From positions 62,001 to 126,000 of the IMG/VR virus record IMGVR_UViG_3300050343_000215: 64,000 nucleotides of DNA. One strand, given 5' to 3'. Each line of letters opens with the position of its first letter. The first letter of the stretch is position 1. The position numbers were made by a program, and so were the translations under genes. The DNA comes from a virus. Of the stretch, positions 15,215 to 24,143 are shown in pieces. Under the pieces are notes generated by a model. It saw only the letters and a list, made by a program, of their open reading frames with translations, was not told the origin of the DNA and made no database searches.

Positions 15215-15471
15215 GGCAATCTAATCCCCGGACCAGTTGTAGATGGTGAGGAAGGAATAGCACCACCAGTAACACTAGGAAGTTCTGGCATCGCTGCATC
15301 CATCATTCCAGGAAGTTGTCCTGCAATTGCTTCTGCTGCTGCACCAGCAACTTGAGATTTGATATTCTCAACAATAGAATCTCTGTTGAGATACACTGCA
15401 GTACCTCCTCCAACAATACCAGCAGTTCCTACAAATGATAGTACTGCCAAAACATTAATTACTTTTTGCAT
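15211..15471 (-). CDS. Small membrane/exported protein
   Basis: 86 residues, ATG 15471. Hydrophobic N-terminus (residues 6-27) serves as signal or anchor, followed by an Ala/Gly-rich amphipathic region and a Pro/Ser tail. ATGA-type overlap with the next gene. Confidence 0.6.
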   Translation of the reverse strand: MQKVINVLAVLSFVGTAGIVGGGTAVYLNRDSIVENIKSQVAGAAAEAIAGQLPGMMDAAMPELPSVTGGAIPSSPSTTGPGIRLP

Positions 15472-15482
15472 TTTATTCTCCG

Positions 15483-15908
15483 TTACATTTTGTATGAGTC
15501 GTCAGTAGAAATTTTGATTGGTCCCTGCTCAATACGAATAGTCTGTGAAGGTGCAGTCTGTGCTGCTTTTTCAATCAATCTTTCCATCTGCTCTTTGGTG
15601 ATACTGCCACCACCATTACCACCACCACCTTCTCCTGCTTTCTTTGCAGCCTGGACACCAAAAGTAGCTAAAACTCCGGTGAAGACGCTGGCAATAAAAG
15701 TGGGATCTAGTTTTTGTTCAGGAATTCCAAGTGCTGGTGGAAGTTTGATGTATGCCAGCGTGAGTATTCCGCCAGACCAAACAAGGATGCCGAGCCTAAC
15801 AAAAGTAGACAAAATAGCAAGTTGTTCTTCTTTATCATCTGCTGCCTCCTTAATCTTACCGAGAAGACCTTTCTTCTTAGGTTCTACTTTCTTTACTTCT
15901 TCTGACAT
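15483..15908 (-). CDS. Two-pass membrane protein with Gly-rich linker
   Basis: 141 residues, ATG 15908. Basic N-terminus (KKVEPKKKGLLGK), two hydrophobic helices at about 34-52 and 68-86, then a GEGGGGNGGG linker and a soluble tail. A GATAAATA late box lies 22 bases upstream. Unknown function; holin-like topology is possible but nothing specific supports it. Confidence 0.6.
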   Translation of the reverse strand: MSEEVKKVEPKKKGLLGKIKEAADDKEEQLAILSTFVRLGILVWSGGILTLAYIKLPPALGIPEQKLDPTFIASVFTGVLATFGVQAAKKAGEGGGGNGGGSITKEQMERLIEKAAQTAPSQTIRIEQGPIKISTDDSYKM

Positions 15909-15928
15909 CCATGAACAGCAAGGCTCTT

Positions 15929-16120
15929 TTATTTATCTAAAAGATACTGTTTTTCATTTTGGTATATATGACGCTGACCTGTCTTAAGTTCCCATGCATA
16001 TACTAGGTCAGGAATTAACCACTGATCCACCCTAATACATTGCTGCCAGTTAGCAGGGTGAGCACAACTCACTACTACAACAGCAAAGAATGCCTTAACG
16101 TGGATCCAGATGGTAAACAT
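15929..16120 (-). CDS. Small hypothetical protein, putative signal anchor
   Basis: 63 residues, ATG 16120 overlapping the stop of the metallopeptidase-like gene. Hydrophobic start (WIHVKAFFAVVVVSCAHP) could be a signal sequence. Otherwise featureless. Confidence 0.5.
   Translation of the reverse strand: MFTIWIHVKAFFAVVVVSCAHPANWQQCIRVDQWLIPDLVYAWELKTGQRHIYQNEKQYLLDK
15930..15937 (-). promoter_or_regulatory. Late-type promoter box GATAAATA
   Basis: Lies 22 bases before ATG 15908 and overlaps the stop of the 63-residue gene. Confidence 0.6.
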
Positions 16121-16797
16121 TACTCTTTAATATATCCGAAGTCTACCAGATACTTTCTGGTAAGAGGTGTGGGTTCATATTCAGTCCACATCTGACCAGC
16201 CGCACAAGCATTCAATGCATTCATAGTCATGTGTTCAGTCTTACCTGCCCACATTGCTTCCTTCTCCCACGGAATTGCTGCTGGTTGCATTGCATATGTT
16301 CTACGTGTCATCTCTTGCCACATCTCAGGGACAGCATCTTCGGGTAAGATAATAGCAATCAAACTATTGTCAATCGTTCCTGCCATACAATCCTGTGCAG
16401 CGTGCCATCCTTCATGACGCATGACACTCATGAGCACATGAGGACGACCCATGAATGTTTTGTTTAGATAGAAGTTATTACTTACCGTATGGTAGACACC
16501 ACGATTTCCTACTGGAAAATACTTTTCGTCAGCAAGATATACACCCACACCAACATGGTTCAGTGAAGACATCATATGATTAAACTCTTGTGCCACTGAA
16601 GTAAATGCTTCAGGGTTATCATAATTTGAAGAAACGTCTAACAAAGAATTCACTTTAGTTACATCATCAGTGCATTCTTGAAGAAGCATACACCCCATTG
16701 AATGACTGGTATAGTAATCATCCTTTCCAATAGGGTCTGCCATTGCAGGAATAACTAAGGTAGCTGCAGCAAGTGCAGCAAATAATGTTTTGATCAT
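16120..16797 (-). CDS. Exported HExxH putative metallopeptidase
   Basis: 225 residues, ATG 16797. Clear signal peptide (IKTLFAALAAATLVIPAMA/D). The zinc-site pattern is His128-Glu129-Gly-Trp-His132 in MRHEGWHAAQD; a third ligand could be Glu178 or Glu180. Several Cys residues (36, 42, 137) could form disulphides in the periplasm. Protease activity is inferred from the motif only. Its placement among exported proteins suggests action on the host envelope or on phage exported proteins. Confidence 0.65.
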   Translation of the reverse strand: MIKTLFAALAAATLVIPAMADPIGKDDYYTSHSMGCMLLQECTDDVTKVNSLLDVSSNYDNPEAFTSVAQEFNHMMSSLNHVGVGVYLADEKYFPVGNRGVYHTVSNNFYLNKTFMGRPHVLMSVMRHEGWHAAQDCMAGTIDNSLIAIILPEDAVPEMWQEMTRRTYAMQPAAIPWEKEAMWAGKTEHMTMNALNACAAGQMWTEYEPTPLTRKYLVDFGYIKE

Positions 16798-16799
16798 AA

Positions 16800-17132
16800 T
16801 TAGTTCTGAAAGGTTTTAATGAAGTACTCAGCGTCAATTACTACTAAAGGTTTCTTACCATTTTTTTTGATAATTACAATAGGTTCATAATCACCGCAAT
16901 TGGATGCCGATTGTTCGTAAGCATCCCAGACATTTAGTTTCTCCACGTTCTTGCATTCTACACTATGGGGGAACTTTTGTCTAGCTGCTCTTGCCATAAT
17001 GAGATCTTCTCCACCAGCACCCATTGATCTAGATTCAATGTCCTCAGGATGTACGCTAAGATGTTCAATCAATTTATCCCTAACCCACTGCTGTAACTTT
17101 CTACCCTTCGCTTTAGCACTCTGTGGTTTCAT
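16800..17132 (-). CDS. Small PD-(D/E)XK nuclease-like protein
   Basis: 110 residues, ATG 17132. Motif set Asp43 (GAGGEDLIMA) and Glu59-Cys-Lys61 (SVECKNVEKL), followed by a Gln-containing helix (WDAYEQSA), matches a minimal restriction-endonuclease-like core such as archaeal-type resolvases. Could resolve Holliday junctions or trim DNA ends. The ATG directly follows the T-tract of a terminator. Confidence 0.65.
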   Translation of the reverse strand: MKPQSAKAKGRKLQQWVRDKLIEHLSVHPEDIESRSMGAGGEDLIMARAARQKFPHSVECKNVEKLNVWDAYEQSASNCGDYEPIVIIKKNGKKPLVVIDAEYFIKTFQN

Positions 17133-17166
17133 AAAAAAATACCCCCATCATATGATGAAGGTATTT
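17133..17166 (-). terminator. Rho-independent terminator with late box in its 5' arm
   Basis: Minus strand AAATACC arm (17166-17160), palindromic inner part CATCATATGATG, GGTATTT arm and seven T, ending at the ATG 17132. Confidence 0.75.
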
Positions 17167-17168
17167 AG
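17161..17168 (-). promoter_or_regulatory. Late-type promoter box CTAAATAC nested in terminator
   Basis: The box overlaps the 5' arm of the terminator and lies about 29 bases before ATG 17132. Transcripts starting from it would lack the 5' arm. Confidence 0.55.
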
Positions 17169-17169
17169 A

Positions 17170-17316
17170 TTACATTAAGATGTCATCCCACGGATCTGGT
17201 ATCTGTACTTTATCGCCTGTAAGTGGAATGCCTGAGCCAGACTTGACGGACCTAGTTTCAGTAATGTCCACTCTTCCTCTGTCAGTTTTGGGTCTGCTAA
17301 TGCTAACAGTTTCCAT
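17170..17316 (-). CDS. Small hypothetical protein after nrdB
   Basis: 48 residues from ATG 17316 (METVSISRPK), 13 bases after the nrdB stop; the longer frame upstream overlaps nrdB and is rejected. Polar (TDRGRVDITETRSVKSG). Co-transcribed with nrdA/nrdB. Confidence 0.5.
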   Translation of the reverse strand: METVSISRPKTDRGRVDITETRSVKSGSGIPLTGDKVQIPDPWDDILM

Positions 17317-17329
17317 GGTGGTGGTGTTT

Positions 17330-18478
17330 TCACAGTTGAAAATTAGCGAAAGTATCTTTCTTAACATCCTGCTTAATTCCTCCAACAATGTAACTTTCAT
17401 TCTCAGTTTCCTGAGGTGCTACCTGAAGACCTTTAGAAGAGATCCAATGCTCAGTCCATGGTAGTGGATTATTTCGTGCAGCAATATCATAAACTGGTTT
17501 CAGACCGATTGCTTTCATACGACGGTTGGCAACCCACTCAACATACTGTGTAAGAAGTTTAGCATTAAGACCAATCATAGAACCTTCTTTGAACAAATAG
17601 TCTGCCCAGACACGTTCCTCACTTACCGCTGTCTCAAATGCTTGATAACACCATTCTGTTTCTTCTTCAGCGATGCGAGCCATGTCTGGATCGTCTCCCT
17701 GTTTCCATTTATTGATAATGTTCTGTGTAAGAACAAGATGTTGGTTTTCGTCTCTGGCGATGAGAGAGATGATTTTAGCGGATCCCTCCATGAGTTTAAG
17801 CTCTCCAAAAGCAAATGAACAGGCGAACGAGACATAGAACCGGATTCCTTCAAGGATGTTGACATTCATAACAGCGCGAAACAACTTACGCTTGAGTTCG
17901 TAGAGGTCATCCTCTGCGAGGGGAACTCCATCAAGATTGTGTTCCCACATTCTACCGCTACCATATTCTTGAGCATGATTAATAAACTCATCATACGCTT
18001 TGGTAACAGTCTCAGCGCGTGATATAATCATATCATCTTCTAGGATGGTGTCAAGCACTTCTGCTGGATCAGCATAAACATTTTTGATTACATGAGTATA
18101 TGAACGACTGTGGATCATCTCCATGAAACCCCAGACTTCCATACATGCTTCTAGTTCAGGCAGAGAACAGTAGGGAATGAATGCCATACCAGGAGCACGT
18201 CCCTGAACTGAGTCAAGCATGATCTGATACTTCAGATTAGAAGTAAAGATATGCTTTTGTTCTGGACGCAACGATTGGTAATCACCCCGATCTTTTTGTA
18301 GGGAGACCTCTTCAGGACGCCAGAAATATCCCAGTTGTGTTTGCGTTAATCTATCAAATACTGGATACTTATATTGATCATAACGCTGCACCCCCAGAGG
18401 AGCACCAAAGAACATAGGTTGCTTTAATGTATCAACTTTATCCTTATTGAATACTGTCATTCCTTTAACTGTTGACAT
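17330..18478 (-). CDS. nrdB: Ribonucleotide reductase class Ia beta subunit
   Basis: 382 residues from ATG 18478, which aligns with the T4 NrdB N-terminus; a GTG at 18520 with AGGAGG upstream would add 14 residues. Diiron helices are visible: LPELEACMEVWGFMEMIHSRSY and the later ARDENQHLVLTQ. The subunit houses the tyrosyl radical used to make deoxyribonucleotides. Directly follows nrdA; together with talC it supports phage DNA synthesis. The C-terminal peptide would dock into NrdA. Confidence 0.93.
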   Translation of the reverse strand: MSTVKGMTVFNKDKVDTLKQPMFFGAPLGVQRYDQYKYPVFDRLTQTQLGYFWRPEEVSLQKDRGDYQSLRPEQKHIFTSNLKYQIMLDSVQGRAPGMAFIPYCSLPELEACMEVWGFMEMIHSRSYTHVIKNVYADPAEVLDTILEDDMIISRAETVTKAYDEFINHAQEYGSGRMWEHNLDGVPLAEDDLYELKRKLFRAVMNVNILEGIRFYVSFACSFAFGELKLMEGSAKIISLIARDENQHLVLTQNIINKWKQGDDPDMARIAEEETEWCYQAFETAVSEERVWADYLFKEGSMIGLNAKLLTQYVEWVANRRMKAIGLKPVYDIAARNNPLPWTEHWISSKGLQVAPQETENESYIVGGIKQDVKKDTFANFQL

Positions 18479-18500
18479 ATCGTTACCTGCTGTACCTGTT

Positions 18501-20807
18501 CTAAAGTTTACACGATTCACAATCTTCCTCCTGAGCGTTTTCTAATTGACTGATTAAATTTTCTAAACTTTCTTTGACATCCTCTTTATACTCGTCGGTC
18601 TTAATATCATATGTGTTTTGATAATAAGAAGTTTTCCAACCGTACTTATAAGTTGTGAGGAAGTCTTGTGCCATTACTGAGACAGGAACCTCATTGTCTT
18701 TGTAGTTCTCTGGATTATAACTCCAATTGCCAGAAATTGCTTGGTCAAAGAACTTCTGCATCAGAGAAACAATTTTAATGTAACCACCATTGTCAGGCAT
18801 CTCCCAAAGCAGAGTATAATTGTTCTTCAACGTAGTATATTGTGGAACAATCTGCTTAAGAACCCCCTTTTTACTTTTCTTAATGGACAGAAAGGCTCTA
18901 GGTGGCTCAATTCCATTTGTTGCGTTTGACACAACGGAACTGCTCTCCGATGGCATCTGAGCGGACAGTGTTGAATGTCGTAATCCGTGGGTGGCGATAG
19001 ACGCCCTAAGAGAATCCCAATCATAGGTTAGTTCGTTAGGTACAATATCATCAACATCCTTCTTATAGGTGTCAATAGGGAGGATGCCATCACTATACTT
19101 GGTGCGGTGGAAGTATTCACATGATCCTTTCTCCTTAGCAACTTCATTAGAAGATTTTAGAAGGAAGTATTGGAATGCTTCAGACAGTTCATGTACTGCT
19201 TTCCAAGCACCAGGATCATCGTAATGCTCGCCCCTGCGAGCGAGATAATGTGCAAGACCAATAAAACCAATACCAAGAGATCTTCGTGCCTTTGTAGACC
19301 GTTCTGCAGCAAATACAGGGTATTCTTGATAGTCAATCAATTCCTCAAGAGCACGGACAGAAAGATCACAGAGTTCTTCCATTTCAGAAAGTTTATGAAT
19401 CTTACCTACATTGATAGCAGACAAGATACACAAAGCAATCTCACCACCAGGATCATCAATGTGAGTAAGTGGTTTAGTAGGCAGTGTAATCTCCTGACAA
19501 AGATTACTCATATAAACTTTATCTTTAAATGAAGAATGCTCATTGCAGTGATCAATGTTCATGATATAGAGACGACCAGTCTCTGCACGTTCTTTCAAAA
19601 GATCTAGAATAAGTTCTTGAGTCTTGATAGTCTTCCTTGGAATGAGTCCATCAGATTCATAATGTTGATACAGAGCATCAAAGTTGTCAGTGCCAAAAGC
19701 ATCAAAAAGACCTGGAACATCGTGAGGTGAGAAGAGTGACATCTCCTCATCTTTGATGAATCTTTCATAGAAGAGTTTTGAGATTTGGATTGAGTAGTCA
19801 AGTTTTCTGACACGATTATCCTCTGTACCTTTGTTGTTCTTCAGGACAATAATATCTTCTATTTCTTGGTGCCAGATTGGGAAGTGGACGGTTGCTGATC
19901 CTCCACGAATCCCATTTTGCGTGCAGCATCGTACAGTTGATTCAAACTTCTTAAGGAATGGAACAACACCTGTGTGTGCAACTTCTCCTCCTCGGATCTT
20001 AGCATTGATGCCACGGATTCTACCTGCGTTGATACCAATTCCCGCCCTCTGAGCAACATAACGACCAATAGCCATGTCGCTGCTAAAGATGCTATTGAGG
20101 GAGTCATCAGAATCAATAAGAACACAGCTTGCAAATTGTCGCAGTGGTGTTCGGACTCCTGCCAAGATTGGCGTTGGGACGTTGATTTTGTGTTTGCTGA
20201 TTGCGTTGTAGTATTTTCTGACATATTCTAGTCTAGTTTCCTTAGGATAATCTGCAAAAATTGTGGCAGCAACAAGAATATATGCATACTGTGGGGTCTC
20301 ATAAACTCTATTAGAACTTCTATCTTGCACCAGATACTTATCTGCTACTTGACGTAGACCAGCATAGGTGAACAAATAGTCGCGACCATGATCAATAAAT
20401 TTATCAATCTTGTCCCACTCCTCGTCAGAATATTTATCAATAAGATCTTGATCGTAGATACACTTTGAAATTCCTTCAGTCAAATGAGATTTAATTTCAG
20501 GAAAACCTTCCTTCCAGTCTGGTCCAAACACTTGCTTGTAAAGACCAAACAATAGCAGACGAGCTGCCACAAATTGGTAATTAGGATTATCTAATGAAAC
20601 TAAATCACTAGCAGAACGAACAAGAATCTCTTGGATATTATCTGTGCTAATACCATCATAAAATTGAAGACCAGAATTCATTTCTACTTGACTAGCAGAT
20701 ATCCCCCCAAGTCCTTCACATGCACACTCAACCATTAAATGAATCTTTTCCAAGTTGAGTGGTTCAATCTCACCACTACGCTTAACAACTTTGATTCCGT
20801 TACTCAT
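18501..20807 (-). CDS. nrdA: Ribonucleotide reductase class Ia alpha subunit
   Basis: 768 residues, ATG 20807, normal length. An N-terminal ATP-cone (1-90) is retained. Catalytic residues: Cys228 (FASCVLID), Asn435-Leu-Cys437-Gln-Glu439 in SNLCQEITLPT, Cys460 (EIALCILSA), the radical-path Tyr pair in TSYYQNT, and the shuttle thiols at the C-terminus (EEDCESCKL). Reduces ribonucleoside diphosphates. Start overlaps the primase stop by four bases. Confidence 0.95.
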   Translation of the reverse strand: MSNGIKVVKRSGEIEPLNLEKIHLMVECACEGLGGISASQVEMNSGLQFYDGISTDNIQEILVRSASDLVSLDNPNYQFVAARLLLFGLYKQVFGPDWKEGFPEIKSHLTEGISKCIYDQDLIDKYSDEEWDKIDKFIDHGRDYLFTYAGLRQVADKYLVQDRSSNRVYETPQYAYILVAATIFADYPKETRLEYVRKYYNAISKHKINVPTPILAGVRTPLRQFASCVLIDSDDSLNSIFSSDMAIGRYVAQRAGIGINAGRIRGINAKIRGGEVAHTGVVPFLKKFESTVRCCTQNGIRGGSATVHFPIWHQEIEDIIVLKNNKGTEDNRVRKLDYSIQISKLFYERFIKDEEMSLFSPHDVPGLFDAFGTDNFDALYQHYESDGLIPRKTIKTQELILDLLKERAETGRLYIMNIDHCNEHSSFKDKVYMSNLCQEITLPTKPLTHIDDPGGEIALCILSAINVGKIHKLSEMEELCDLSVRALEELIDYQEYPVFAAERSTKARRSLGIGFIGLAHYLARRGEHYDDPGAWKAVHELSEAFQYFLLKSSNEVAKEKGSCEYFHRTKYSDGILPIDTYKKDVDDIVPNELTYDWDSLRASIATHGLRHSTLSAQMPSESSSVVSNATNGIEPPRAFLSIKKSKKGVLKQIVPQYTTLKNNYTLLWEMPDNGGYIKIVSLMQKFFDQAISGNWSYNPENYKDNEVPVSVMAQDFLTTYKYGWKTSYYQNTYDIKTDEYKEDVKESLENLISQLENAQEEDCESCKL

Positions 20808-21784
20808 ACTTTTTTCCAGGCGTTTAATTTGATGGTTGCTTCTAAACCGCAGTAGTTGTTAGAGTCTACCACTCTTTGCACGTCATGTCCAGACATTATC
20901 ATGTCATTCAGATCTTTCTCCTTAATGGTGCTTGGCCAAATGACTATCTGATTTCCAGACTGAATAAGTTTTTCATACTTTTTCACAATTTCATAGTTTC
21001 TTGGTTCATTGTCAAGTACATAAACGATGTCATTAAACTGAGTGTCATCCAGTGTAACGTCAGATCCACACATGGCAATTGCATTTGATAAGAATAAGGA
21101 ATCAAATGGTCCTTCTGTGACATATACTTTTTCTTTATTGTTTACTCTATCAAGCCCAAACAATTTAGGATAATCTTTATCCAAAATTGTAGTAATATAT
21201 CTCAGTTTCGTATTCCGATCTAGAGATCTTCCTTGATACCCAAACACCTTACCATCATTAGAAATTAAGGGGATGATAATTCTAGATTCTTTCTGGTTAT
21301 TACTGAGTTTTGCCCAAGCATTGAAGTCTTCTGCGTAGTAAAAAATTGAGAATAAATCCTCTGGAATTTGGCGCTGACTTAAGTATACTTTTGCGGGATG
21401 TTCTTTATTTAGAAAATTTATTTTTTTAAGATTTGAAAATATATTGGTATTAAATTTTGGTTTTGGGATGTCAAATTTAGGGGCAGGAGTGTTACTAGAT
21501 TTGCCCGTCAGACCCTCCTTATATCGCTCCAGAATGTATTCATCATGCAATAGAGGATTCTGATCCTTCAGAAAATTTGTGAAGGTTCTACCCATGCCAC
21601 AGTTGTGACATTTAAAAAAGTAATCATTACGCTTCCGATAAAAATAACCCCTAGTTTTATTGCGGTGCTTCTGTGAGTCACCGCAGTAGGGGCATCTGAA
21701 TGTATACAGATCTGATTTCTTTTTTGCAAACTTTACTAACTGAGACGAAATAAGACTAATATATTTCGCATCAAGATATATCAT
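20804..21784 (-). CDS. gp61: DNA primase (T4 gp61-like)
   Basis: 326 residues from ATG 21784; a TTG six codons upstream is not needed. Zinc-binding module Cys31-x2-Cys34 ... Cys59-x2-Cys62 near the N-terminus, and a TOPRIM core with VYVTEGPFDSLFLS and DVTLDDTQFNDIVYVLDNE. Makes RNA primers for lagging-strand synthesis with helicase gp41. Confidence 0.9.
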   Translation of the reverse strand: MIYLDAKYISLISSQLVKFAKKKSDLYTFRCPYCGDSQKHRNKTRGYFYRKRNDYFFKCHNCGMGRTFTNFLKDQNPLLHDEYILERYKEGLTGKSSNTPAPKFDIPKPKFNTNIFSNLKKINFLNKEHPAKVYLSQRQIPEDLFSIFYYAEDFNAWAKLSNNQKESRIIIPLISNDGKVFGYQGRSLDRNTKLRYITTILDKDYPKLFGLDRVNNKEKVYVTEGPFDSLFLSNAIAMCGSDVTLDDTQFNDIVYVLDNEPRNYEIVKKYEKLIQSGNQIVIWPSTIKEKDLNDMIMSGHDVQRVVDSNNYCGLEATIKLNAWKKV

Positions 21785-22208
21785 AATGTAAGGGGGATTC
21801 AATCGTATTCATACTAGCAGATTGAGCAGAGGGTGTCAAGCGGTTATAGACAGGAAATATAATTTGTGCAATAACCCCAAGTGTCGCGAGCACAGCACCT
21901 GCACCCACTACAAACTTTTGATTTGAGTCTACCTTCTTCTGCATTTTATCAATTCTTTCATGTAGAATTTTATGATTTCTTTCTTCTTGTTCCTTCAATT
22001 CATCAATCATTTTGATGATAAGATTGTCAGTTCTCTCACTCTCATCTAGTCTGTTCTCATGGCGCTCCAAGATAACAGCAATCTTGTTACTGTTATCAGA
22101 GATTGTGCCTACTGCTCTTTCAAGCTTGTCAAGCATCTCTTTAGAGAGATCTTCATAAATGTCAAGTTTTGATTCTAAAACTGCTAATCTACCAAGACCG
22201 AAGGGCAT
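21771..22208 (-). CDS. Coiled-coil protein with C-terminal membrane helix
   Basis: 145 residues from ATG 22208 (MPFGLGRLAV). Long heptad pattern between residues 15 and 100 (LSKEMLDKLERAVG, IIKMIDELKEQEERNHKIL), then a transmembrane helix (FVVGAGAVLATLGVIAQIIF). Tail-anchored topology. Seen next to primase; function unknown. Confidence 0.65.
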   Translation of the reverse strand: MPFGLGRLAVLESKLDIYEDLSKEMLDKLERAVGTISDNSNKIAVILERHENRLDESERTDNLIIKMIDELKEQEERNHKILHERIDKMQKKVDSNQKFVVGAGAVLATLGVIAQIIFPVYNRLTPSAQSASMNTIESPLHYDIS

Positions 22209-22209
22209 A

Positions 22210-22953
22210 TCAGACCTGCGACGGATCAAATCTCATAATCTGAAGAAACGATTCTACGCTCTTATTCATTAGGAAACGATACTGATCTTGACGTTCCGTG
22301 TCAAGTGCTTCAAAAGTAGAAACCATTCTCTTAGCAACGTCGCTATTAACTCTCAGTGAACGACCATCCTTAAACTGGATATGTCCTTCTACTTCCTGAT
22401 TGCCATAGGTATTTTCTTGAGCAAGTTTCAATAGGGTGCCAAGAACTTCTACGCCAGGTGCCTGAGTTCCTGCCGATTCTGATACTTGCTTCTGAAGTGA
22501 ACTAGACTTCTCAGATGCTTTCTTTCTAAAATCAGACAAACGTGCCTTCATCAGAGTATCCATCTCCTTAGTCTTACTTTGCATTTTGCCTTTGGCATCC
22601 TGCGCTTTCTTCTGAACTTCTTTTTGCTTGTTCAGTTTCTTCTGCTGAGCAATTTGCTTTTGAGCTCTCTCAGTTTCGGATGGACCCTTCTGCTTATCGT
22701 CAGCTTCAGTAATGTGTTGTTCTTGTGTCATTTTTTTCTTTGCCTTCTTGTCTCGGTTGGTTAAAATACGGTTTACAAGTTTACGACCTGCTTTTGTCCT
22801 ACCATCATACTTCTTTTTTTTCTTACTGGCAGGAATACCAGGAGGTTCATGTGCAGGAGGTAGTGCTACATTAGCACCGGAACCAACAGAATTTGTTGGT
22901 TCTTCCCACATTTGATATCTCGCTTGTTGTAGAAGTTTTCTAATGTTTTTCAT
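22210..22953 (-). CDS. Lys-rich hypothetical protein
   Basis: 247 residues, ATG 22953 in an ATGA overlap. Basic N-terminal half (ASKKKKKYDGRTKAGRK; repeated KKLNKQKEVQKKAQDAKG) likely helical and nucleic-acid binding or disordered; a folded C-terminal 80 residues. Function unknown. Confidence 0.65.
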   Translation of the reverse strand: MKNIRKLLQQARYQMWEEPTNSVGSGANVALPPAHEPPGIPASKKKKKYDGRTKAGRKLVNRILTNRDKKAKKKMTQEQHITEADDKQKGPSETERAQKQIAQQKKLNKQKEVQKKAQDAKGKMQSKTKEMDTLMKARLSDFRKKASEKSSSLQKQVSESAGTQAPGVEVLGTLLKLAQENTYGNQEVEGHIQFKDGRSLRVNSDVAKRMVSTFEALDTERQDQYRFLMNKSVESFLQIMRFDPSQV

Positions 22954-23312
22954 ATCCTATTTAGTTCTTCTAAACATTTATGATCTGGTTCAACATGCTC
23001 CAGATAGTTTGGGGGCATCCTGTTTAAGTATATCAGAAAAGATTTGAGAACGGGCCAACAATTTCTTTCTATTTTAAAAAACAACAGAGGTACTGTTGCA
23101 TCATTGAATACATTAAAAAGTAAAATTAAATGATTAAGGATAAGATGATGTTTAAGTATATCAGAATTAAGATACTTTCGTATTAATTTTTTAACATACT
23201 TAAACCTCTTCAAGTCCTCATCAAATTCTTCTTTAGTTGTGCAATGTGGATTGTTATAATGCTTAATTGCAAAGAAGATATAGTTATCTTCATTCAGTTC
23301 ATCAAATCTCAT
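22950..23312 (-). CDS. Conserved-type cyanophage hypothetical protein
   Basis: 120 residues, ATG 23312. Predicted all-helical, with FDEDLKRFKYVKKLIRKYL and ILNHLILLFNVF. Begins eight bases after the Ig-like protein gene. Family resembling proteins found in many T4-like cyanophages, role unknown. Confidence 0.65.
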   Translation of the reverse strand: MRFDELNEDNYIFFAIKHYNNPHCTTKEEFDEDLKRFKYVKKLIRKYLNSDILKHHLILNHLILLFNVFNDATVPLLFFKIERNCWPVLKSFLIYLNRMPPNYLEHVEPDHKCLEELNRI

Positions 23313-23319
23313 CTAATTA

Positions 23320-24102
23320 TCAGGTAACAGTTAGGGTAGCAGCAGCGGAAACTACTTCAGTAGCACCAGAGTCGGTAGTAACTTTGACTCTGTACTGTCC
23401 ACCATTGTCACCAGCAACAGTTGCGGCAGTGGTAAAGGTAGCAGCATTTGCACTAGAGATGTCAGCAAAGGTTTCGCCAGCATCTGTGCTGAGTTGCCAT
23501 TGATACTCAAGTGTGCCCGATCCAGTAGAAACTGTAGCGGCAACAGTAAAGGCTGCAGTGTTAGTAGCAGCAACAGAAATATCAGCAGGTTGAGTGCCAA
23601 TTGTGATAACAGCAAGAGCATCAGCAGCAATTCTATCATCAGTAAAGTCGCCAGAAGTTCCAGAAGCAACATTCATATGTGCCAAACATTCTGCCTTATG
23701 ACGGGTTTGACCCTCAGCATCATAAGATTTATAAAGCCACCAACCAGGACCCCAGATGCCACGCAATTTGTTTGTAGCAAGTGATGCCTCAGTGCTATCA
23801 GCGAAGATGAGTTCTCCAGGTAGAGTATCACCACCTTTAATTACATAATCTGCGACTGCTTTAGGAGCAGTGCGACGAACTGCACCAGCAAGAGCAGCAT
23901 CAGTTGCTGCCACATATCCTTTATGCAGTTCAATTTCAGTGGTGCTGGTTACTTCTTTAACGATATATGATACACCGCTAAGAACCAGAATGTCTCCTAC
24001 ATCTACACTATCTGCAGCGTTCTTCGTAACAGTAGCATCATTCTGTGTGACGGCTACATTGTTAGCAAAGTTGGCGGCATCAATTTTTCCGAGAATTGCC
24101 AT
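23320..24102 (-). CDS. Virion structural protein with C-terminal Ig-like domain
   Basis: 260 residues, ATG 24102. Residues 1-165 form an Ala/Thr/Asp-rich domain (VGDILVLSGVSYIVKEV; LRGIWGPGWWLYKSYD). Residues about 170-260 look like an Ig-like beta sandwich (TLEYQWQLSTDAGETF ... GGQYRVKVTTDSG). Such domains decorate capsids or tails and may bind host carbohydrate, as for T4 Hoc. A TATAAATA late box lies 33 bases upstream. Confidence 0.75.
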   Translation of the reverse strand: MAILGKIDAANFANNVAVTQNDATVTKNAADSVDVGDILVLSGVSYIVKEVTSTTEIELHKGYVAATDAALAGAVRRTAPKAVADYVIKGGDTLPGELIFADSTEASLATNKLRGIWGPGWWLYKSYDAEGQTRHKAECLAHMNVASGTSGDFTDDRIAADALAVITIGTQPADISVAATNTAAFTVAATVSTGSGTLEYQWQLSTDAGETFADISSANAATFTTAATVAGDNGGQYRVKVTTDSGATEVVSAAATLTVT

Positions 24103-24135
24103 TGGTCTCCCTAAAAGTTTTTCTTAATCTTTTTC

Positions 24136-24143
24136 TATTTATA
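24136..24143 (-). promoter_or_regulatory. Late promoter box TATAAATA
   Basis: Starts at the end of a terminator T-tract and lies 34 bases before ATG 24102. Confidence 0.75.

Noticed and set aside
22579-22915. Hydrophobic plus-strand frames opposite the Lys-rich gene
   Set aside because: They are antisense readings of Lys/Gln codons, which give Phe/Leu-rich peptides; no ribosome sites or promoters.
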